In this document: positions 4,584 through 8,411 of the stretch, one piece after another
Position numbering within the stretch: position 1 is the stretch's first letter
How the letters are laid out: each line of letters begins with the position of its first letter
Program-made: the position numbers and the translations under genes
DNA from: Anaerolineae bacterium
GTDB lineage: Bacteria; Chloroflexota; Anaerolineae; J102
NCBI GenBank assembly: GCA_026992375.1
Contig: JALXAF010000069.1
Location: 1-8,411, forward strand
DNA: 8,411 bases
Direction of reading: 5' to 3'
Notes under the pieces: model-generated
The model's database searches: none
What the model saw: the letters and a program-made list of their open reading frames with translations, nothing else
What the model was told of the DNA's origin: nothing

Positions 4584-6587
4584 TTACAGGGTTTCGGCCA
4601 CGAGTTCGGCGATGTCTTTCACCTCCAGGCCATCCTCGCCCGCCTCCTTCGAGGCGTCGGTAAGCATAGTCAGGCAGAAGGGGCAGCCCACCGCGATACA
4701 GCTTGCGCCCGTTTCGGTCGCCTCCTCGTAGCGCTTCATGTTCACCGCCTGGGTTCCGGGCTCCTCCTCTTTCCACATCTGAGCGCCGCCAGCGCCGCAG
4801 CAGAAGGAGAGATTGCGGCTGTGCTCCATCTCCACGGTTTCGCTGACCACGAAGTTGAGCGCGTCGCGGGGGGCGTCGTAGATGCCGTTGTGGCGGCCCA
4901 GATAGCAGGGATCGTGGAAGGTGACCGTGCTGTCCAGCTCTTGCTTGGGCTTGATCTTGCCCGAAGCCAGCAACTCATCGATCATCTGCGAGTGGTGGAT
5001 GACCTCGTAGTCACCGCCGAAAGCGCCATACTCGGCGGATAGCGTGTTCAGGCCGTGGGGGCAGGTCGTGACGATCTTCCGGGCCTTGACCTCGTTCAGG
5101 GTCTCCACGTTCTGGGTGGCCAACTCGAAGAAGAGATATTCGTTGCCAGCCCGGCGGGCGGAATCGCCGCAGCACATCTCGCGTTCGCCCAGCACCGCGA
5201 AATTAACGCCCGCCTCCTTTAGGATTTTGGCGAAGGCCTTGGCCGTGGATTGAGCTCGTATGTCGTAAGCGGGCGCACAGCCCACCCACCACAATACATC
5301 GAAATCAGGGTTGTCATCCACGGTGGGAATATCCAGGCCCCTGGCCCAGTTCATGCGGTCGGAGGCGCTGAGCTTCCAGGGGTTGCCGGTGCGCTCCATG
5401 CCCGTGAAAGCGGTCTGTAGCTCGGCCGGGAAATCGCTTTCCATCAACACCTGATTGCGGCGCATGTACATGAGGTCGAACATGGGTTCGTTGCCCACCG
5501 GGCACACCTCTACACAGGCCCCGCACGAGGTGCAGGCCCACAGCGCCGATTCGGTCAAGGCGAAATCCAACAAATTGATCTCGCACTCGCCGCCGCTAGC
5601 CAGCGTATCTACGTGATCATTGATGAAATAGCGTTTGTTCACCTCCAGCGCCGAGGGCGAAAGCTCCTTGCCCGTCTGGTAAGCCGGGCACACATCCTGG
5701 CAGCGATTGCACATGATGCAGGCGTAAGGATCCAGGATGCCTTTCCATGTGAGATCTGTTAGTTTGGCTACGCCAAATTGCTCGATGCTCTCATCCTCGA
5801 AATCGATGGGCTCCAATGCCCCCAGAGCCTTGCGCTGGGGTTTGGCCAAAAAGTTGACGCCCGCCATGATTAGGTGGAAGTGCTTGCTGCGGGGGAAGTA
5901 GGGGATGAAGGCCAAAATCAGGCCCAGCGCAATCCACCAGGAAGCGTGCCGCCAGAAGATCAGCGTAGTATCGGGCAGGCCCGCCCAGAACTGGCTCACC
6001 ACCGAGGCGAAGGGCTGCCAGGCGTCATGGCCCTCGCGGGCGATGGTGAAGCTTTCGCCCAGAAAGCGAAAGCCCACATGGAAAAGGATGAAAAGGCCGA
6101 CGATGAGGGAATCCTTCTTCAATCCGCCCTGTTTCACTTTCTCCACCAGCTTGATGTTATCGCGATATTCCAGATGCGGATCGTGGGCGAGGAAACGCCG
6201 CACCAGGAAATAAGTCATGCCGATGAGAACCGACACACTGAAGACATCCGCCAGAAGACGGTAGACATTGCCGATCCAGCCCTCGCCCATGAATTTGATG
6301 GGGAAATATCCCTGCAGCACATCCCCGAAATTGACCAGAAAGTAAAACATGAAGCCCCAGGCAACCATGGCGTGAAAGACGCTGCTCACGGGCCTGGTCT
6401 TCCAGATGGGGCGCAGCGTCACCCATTCCCAAAAGGCGCGCCACATTCGCGGCCTGATGTTTTCATCGTCATAATCACCCTGACCGCGCTTGACAACAAG
6501 ATAAACCTTGTAAAACGCCCAATAGCCGTCATAAACTACAGCCAGAACCAGAACTGCGAAGATAATTTTTTCTACCAGTGTGAGCAT
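4584..6587 (-). CDS. Membrane-anchored Fe-S oxidoreductase, FadF/HdrD-like (probable ETF:menaquinone oxidoreductase)
   Basis: This 667-residue protein joins three parts. The N-terminal part has about five membrane helices (near residues 5-27, 68-90, 108-132, 160-177, 210-231) with histidines (H72, H170, H214, H236, H238) that could bind b-type haem, as in NarI-like domains. The middle part has two [4Fe-4S] ferredoxin motifs, C290-C293-C296-C300 and C352-C355-C358-C362. The C-terminal part has two CCG domains: C437, C472-C473, then CPHG at 509-512; and C561, C596-C597, then CPFC at 635-638. This layout and length match Bacillus FadF (YwjF) and related proteins thought to pass electrons from electron-transfer flavoprotein to menaquinone during fatty-acid or amino-acid oxidation. 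The first CCG domain has Gly where CPxC would have its second Cys. The start at 6587 is backed by AGGAG (6598-6594) six bases upstream. No etfAB or acyl-CoA dehydrogenase gene is in the window, so the electron donor is inferred. A lactate, glycolate or glycerol-phosphate partner is the main alternative. Confidence 0.87.
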   Translation of the reverse strand: MLTLVEKIIFAVLVLAVVYDGYWAFYKVYLVVKRGQGDYDDENIRPRMWRAFWEWVTLRPIWKTRPVSSVFHAMVAWGFMFYFLVNFGDVLQGYFPIKFMGEGWIGNVYRLLADVFSVSVLIGMTYFLVRRFLAHDPHLEYRDNIKLVEKVKQGGLKKDSLIVGLFILFHVGFRFLGESFTIAREGHDAWQPFASVVSQFWAGLPDTTLIFWRHASWWIALGLILAFIPYFPRSKHFHLIMAGVNFLAKPQRKALGALEPIDFEDESIEQFGVAKLTDLTWKGILDPYACIMCNRCQDVCPAYQTGKELSPSALEVNKRYFINDHVDTLASGGECEINLLDFALTESALWACTSCGACVEVCPVGNEPMFDLMYMRRNQVLMESDFPAELQTAFTGMERTGNPWKLSASDRMNWARGLDIPTVDDNPDFDVLWWVGCAPAYDIRAQSTAKAFAKILKEAGVNFAVLGEREMCCGDSARRAGNEYLFFELATQNVETLNEVKARKIVTTCPHGLNTLSAEYGAFGGDYEVIHHSQMIDELLASGKIKPKQELDSTVTFHDPCYLGRHNGIYDAPRDALNFVVSETVEMEHSRNLSFCCGAGGAQMWKEEEPGTQAVNMKRYEEATETGASCIAVGCPFCLTMLTDASKEAGEDGLEVKDIAELVAETL

Positions 6588-6659
6588 GGGGCACTCCTAG
6601 AAGAGAAAAAGTCTGGACGATGTCACGATGTCCTTGCTTTCCGAAATGGAAGTTAAGCT

Positions 6660-6689
6660 ACTATAAAACAGGATGCCAAGGTTTTGCAA
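6660..6689 (-). promoter_or_regulatory. Likely promoter of the Fe-S gene
   Basis: On the minus strand, TTGCAA (6689-6684), an 18-base spacer and TATAGT (6665-6660) resemble a housekeeping sigma promoter (4 of 6 and 5 of 6 consensus bases). This gives a leader of about 65 bases before the ATG at 6587. Confidence 0.4.
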
Positions 6690-6744
6690 AATCTTTTCGT
6701 TTCGGTTCTAAAGTGTGTTGCCGAATGACGGAAGAGCGACGCTA

Positions 6745-6774
6745 TTGTTATTGTTACCGCCATTCTGTGATAAA
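6745..6774 (+). promoter_or_regulatory. Possible rsgA promoter
   Basis: TTGTTA (6745-6750), an 18-base spacer and GATAAA (6769-6774), preceded by TGT, give a moderate promoter with an extended -10. It predicts a start near 6781, about 33 bases before ATG 6814. TTGTTA occurs twice in tandem (6745-6756), and only the first copy is at a usable distance. Confidence 0.35.
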
Positions 6775-6813
6775 CTCTTATCCTCACCTCCTCACTACTT
6801 TTCTGTGTGTTTC

Positions 6814-7755
6814 ATGTACGGCGTCGTTCTTCGCGTTTATTCCGATTTCATTGACGTCCTCACCGATGAGGGCGGGCGCTGGCAATGCAAGGTGCCGGGC
6901 AGGCTCAAGCGCCGCCGTCGTCCCACCACCCTCATTGTCGCGGGCGACCGGGTGATCATCAATCCGGCGGATCCAGACAAGCGCGAGGGGTTGATCACCG
7001 ACATCCTGCCCCGCAAATCCACACTTTCCCGCCGTCGCCCCAACACCACCATGCCCATCGAGGACGTAATCCTGGCCAATCCGGATGAGATCATGGTGGT
7101 GTTCGCCGCGGCCAGCCCCGAGCCGAATCTCTTTCTGCTGGATCGCTTCCTGGTGGCCGCGGAATCCTCGGAAGTTCCCAGCTTTATCGTCATCAACAAG
7201 ATCGACCTCACGGGCGAGGAGAGGGCCGAGAAGCTGTTTGGACTGTACGAGGACATCGGCTATCCGGTCTTCTACGTCAGTGCCGCCCGCAATCTCGGCG
7301 TCGACGCCCTGCGCAGGCATCTCAAGGACCACATCACCGTGGTGGCCGGGCCTTCGGGCGCGGGCAAATCATCTCTCATCAACCGCATTCAGCCGGGCCT
7401 GAACCTGCGGGTGGGCGAGGTGATGCGCATGGGCAAGGGCAAACACACCACGCGCTGGGCTCAGCTTTATCCCCTGGATTCGGGCGGCTTCATTGCAGAT
7501 ACGCCCGGCCTGCGCGAGCTGGGCCTGTGGGACATCCGCCCCCACGAACTCTCCGACTACTTCCCCGAGATCCGCCGATACGCGCCCCAATGCCGTTTCA
7601 GCGATTGCACCCACATCGCCGAGCCGGGCTGCGCGGTGCGCGAGGCCCTGGCCCGGGGCGAGATCCATCCCCATCGCTGGGCCAGCTACTTGCAACTCTT
7701 CGATGAATCGTCCACAGGAATTTCGGAATTCGGATTTCGGAATTCGGATTTATAG
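6814..7755 (+). CDS. rsgA: Ribosome small-subunit-dependent GTPase RsgA
   Basis: RsgA is a circularly permuted GTPase that helps late maturation of the 30S ribosomal subunit. This 313-residue form has an N-terminal OB-fold (about residues 1-65), then the GTPase motifs in the permuted order typical of the family: NKID (128-131), VSA (155-157), GPSGAGKSS (179-187), the KGKHTT switch region (207-213) and DTPG (229-232). The C-terminal zinc site is C260-x4-C265-x-H267-x5-C273. I chose ATG 6814 because the OB-fold begins with MYGVVLRVYSDF. The frame is open back to 6715, but the extra 33 residues look unlike the family, and the predicted promoter lies within them. No clear Shine-Dalgarno is seen. 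The last 14 or so residues (TGISEFGFRNSDL) come from a 14-bp tandem repeat that seems to have replaced or extended the native end; the zinc site and the helix after it are intact, so the protein should work. Confidence 0.93.
   Translation: MYGVVLRVYSDFIDVLTDEGGRWQCKVPGRLKRRRRPTTLIVAGDRVIINPADPDKREGLITDILPRKSTLSRRRPNTTMPIEDVILANPDEIMVVFAAASPEPNLFLLDRFLVAAESSEVPSFIVINKIDLTGEERAEKLFGLYEDIGYPVFYVSAARNLGVDALRRHLKDHITVVAGPSGAGKSSLINRIQPGLNLRVGEVMRMGKGKHTTRWAQLYPLDSGGFIADTPGLRELGLWDIRPHELSDYFPEIRRYAPQCRFSDCTHIAEPGCAVREALARGEIHPHRWASYLQLFDESSTGISEFGFRNSDL
7721..7752 (+). repeat. 14-bp tandem repeat forming the rsgA 3' end
   Basis: TTTCGGAATTCGGA occurs twice in perfect tandem (7721-7734 and 7735-7748), followed by the start of a third unit. 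It codes the last residues of RsgA and ends one base before the TAG. Similar words in inverse orientation lie at 8147-8181, on the other side of the four-helix-bundle gene. Confidence 0.75.
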
Positions 7756-7764
7756 TCTTGAAGC

Positions 7765-7769
7765 GAGGA
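7765..7769 (+). promoter_or_regulatory. Ribosome-binding site of the four-helix-bundle gene
   Basis: GAGGA lies five bases before ATG 7775 and is the reason for choosing this start over the longer frame that runs back to 7493 through rsgA. Confidence 0.65.
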
Positions 7770-7774
7770 AACAA

Positions 7775-8146
7775 ATGGACAAGAAAGAACTGGAACAGCG
7801 CACCAAAACATTTGCCCTGCGAATCATCGCCTTTGTCGGTAACCTGCCACCTACGCCCGCAACGAAAGTCATGGGCTATCAGTTGTTGAAGGCTGGCGCA
7901 TCGGTCGGAGCCAATTACAGCGAGGCCAACCGCGCTGAATCTTATAACGACTTCATTCACAAACTGGGTATCGTTGAAAAGGAATGTAGTGAAAGTCAGT
8001 ATTGGCAGGAATTATTCGATGAATCGAACATTGGGCCTCGATCTGAAAGCCAATGGCTGCTACAAGAGGCGGGTGAATTGCTGGCGATCTTCTCAGCTTC
8101 CGGCCGCACCGCCAAATCAAATCGCAACAAACGCTCCCGCCGCTAA
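7775..8146 (+). CDS. Four-helix-bundle protein, 23S rRNA intervening-sequence (S23) family
   Basis: This 123-residue protein belongs to the small four-helix-bundle family first found encoded in intervening sequences of 23S rRNA genes and also spread as free-standing genes. The diagnostic stretch SVGANYSEANRAES (about residues 47-60), followed by DFIHKLGIVEKECSESQYW, is nearly complete. The C-terminus is strongly basic (KSNRNKRSRR), which would suit nucleic-acid binding; family members are thought to form ring-like oligomers. The biochemical role of the free-standing form is not established. Related proteins (Avd) act with reverse transcriptase in diversity-generating retroelements, but no reverse transcriptase or template repeat is visible here, and the sequence looks more like the S23 branch. 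The gene starts 19 bp after rsgA and ends 33 bp before the helicase start, with A/T-rich repeats in or beside both gaps, as if it had been inserted between them. Confidence 0.9.
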   Translation: MDKKELEQRTKTFALRIIAFVGNLPPTPATKVMGYQLLKAGASVGANYSEANRAESYNDFIHKLGIVEKECSESQYWQELFDESNIGPRSESQWLLQEAGELLAIFSASGRTAKSNRNKRSRR

Positions 8147-8181
8147 CCCAAATCCGCAATCCCAAATTCCAATTCCCAAAT
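8147..8181 (-). repeat. Short A/T-rich repeat between the four-helix-bundle and helicase genes
   Basis: The gap is made of near-copies of words such as CCCAAATCC, GCAATCCCAAATTCC and AATTCCCAAAT. In reverse complement they resemble the GGAATT/CGGATTT words of 7721-7752, so the four-helix-bundle gene is flanked by this repeat type in inverted orientation. The last copy runs into the ATG of the helicase. No promoter or Shine-Dalgarno is recognisable in it. Confidence 0.6.
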
Positions 8182-8411
8182 GACCTCCCTCCACACCCTC
8201 AATCCCCCCCAGCGCGAGGCCGTGACCACGGTGGACGGCCCGGTGCTGGTTCTGGCCGGGCCTGGCTCCGGCAAAACCCGCGTCCTCACCCACCGCATCG
8301 CCTACCTCATCGACGAAATCGGCGCGCCGCCCTATCGCATTCTGGCCGTCACCTTCACCAACAAAGCCGCCCAGGTGATGAAAGAGCGCACTCAGGCTCT
8401 GATGGGCATGG
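8180..8411 (+). CDS. UvrD/PcrA-type DNA helicase, N-terminal part
   Basis: The window ends inside this gene; 77 codons are visible. The product is a superfamily 1 helicase that unwinds DNA 3' to 5' with ATP in repair and replication restart. The sequence shows the Q motif (LNPPQREAV, residues 7-15), Walker A AGPGSGKTRVL (26-36) and motif Ia TFTNKAA (58-64), all in normal spacing. UvrD, PcrA and Rep cannot be separated from this part. The start is ATG 8180, seven or so residues before the conserved LNPxQ. No Shine-Dalgarno is seen because the short repeat fills the space upstream, so translation may depend on the transcript coming from rsgA and the four-helix-bundle gene. Confidence 0.92.
   Translation, partial: MTSLHTLNPPQREAVTTVDGPVLVLAGPGSGKTRVLTHRIAYLIDEIGAPPYRILAVTFTNKAAQVMKERTQALMGM

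Noticed and set aside
4536..5042. 168-codon plus-strand open frame opposite the C-terminal end of the Fe-S gene
   Set aside because: The minus-strand gene has clear CCG motifs here. The plus frame is a compositional shadow.
5874..6656. 260-codon plus-strand open frame antisense to the Fe-S gene
   Set aside because: It lies opposite the membrane and Fe-S coding region. It is rich in His, Glu and Pro as expected of a GC-rich antisense frame and has no recognisable motif.
7775..8146. Diversity-generating retroelement suggested by an Avd-like four-helix bundle
   Set aside because: No reverse transcriptase and no template/variable repeat pair are visible, and the conserved stretch fits the 23S intervening-sequence branch better.

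Overview
This window is a GC-rich bacterial chromosomal segment made mostly of housekeeping genes, separated by two long non-coding intervals full of palindromic and dispersed repeats. No phage, insertion-sequence transposase, CRISPR array or toxin-antitoxin pair is visible. The gene set fits an environmental bacterium with menaquinone-linked respiration: a lipoate-dependent oxo-acid dehydrogenase E2, a membrane Fe-S oxidoreductase of the FadF/HdrD type, xanthine phosphoribosyltransferase, a lipid kinase, RsgA, a four-helix-bundle protein of the 23S rRNA intervening-sequence type, and a UvrD/PcrA helicase. A member of the Chloroflexota is my best guess, but this is an inference from gene content and repeat style; no rRNA or other decisive marker is present.

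Layout. 1-695 (+): the C-terminal catalytic part of a dihydrolipoamide acyltransferase, cut by the window edge. 696-1474: non-coding, with a perfect 17-bp hairpin, several smaller hairpins, and copies of at least three repeat families. 1475-2092 (+): xanthine phosphoribosyltransferase with a GTG start, a strong ribosome-binding site and an extended -10 promoter. 2173-2790 (+): an unidentified six-helix membrane protein. 2893-2965 (-): tRNA-Arg(CCT). 3020-3958 (+): a diacylglycerol-kinase-family lipid kinase. 3959-4583: a second non-coding interval that holds the same two main repeats as the first, in opposite orientation. 4584-6587 (-): the 667-residue membrane Fe-S protein. 6588-6813: a divergent promoter region. 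6814-7755 (+): rsgA. 7775-8146 (+): four-helix-bundle protein. 8180-8411 (+): the start of a UvrD/PcrA-type helicase, cut by the window end.

How the genes relate. Most are single-gene units with unrelated jobs. rsgA, the four-helix-bundle gene and the helicase gene run in one direction with gaps of 19 and 33 bp and may share a transcript. Short A/T-rich repeats sit in both gaps, supply the C-terminal tail of RsgA and touch the helicase start codon. The Fe-S protein probably passes electrons from an electron-transfer flavoprotein to menaquinone; the E2 belongs to oxo-acid oxidation, but nothing in the window ties the two together.

The most notable structure is a diverged inverted repeat (about 125 bp, 108 identical columns counted by eye) at 1193-1316 and 4065-4189. 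It brackets a 2.75-kb block with the phosphoribosyltransferase, membrane protein, tRNA and lipid kinase. A second, shorter repeat accompanies both copies in the same relative order. I see no convincing new multi-gene system.
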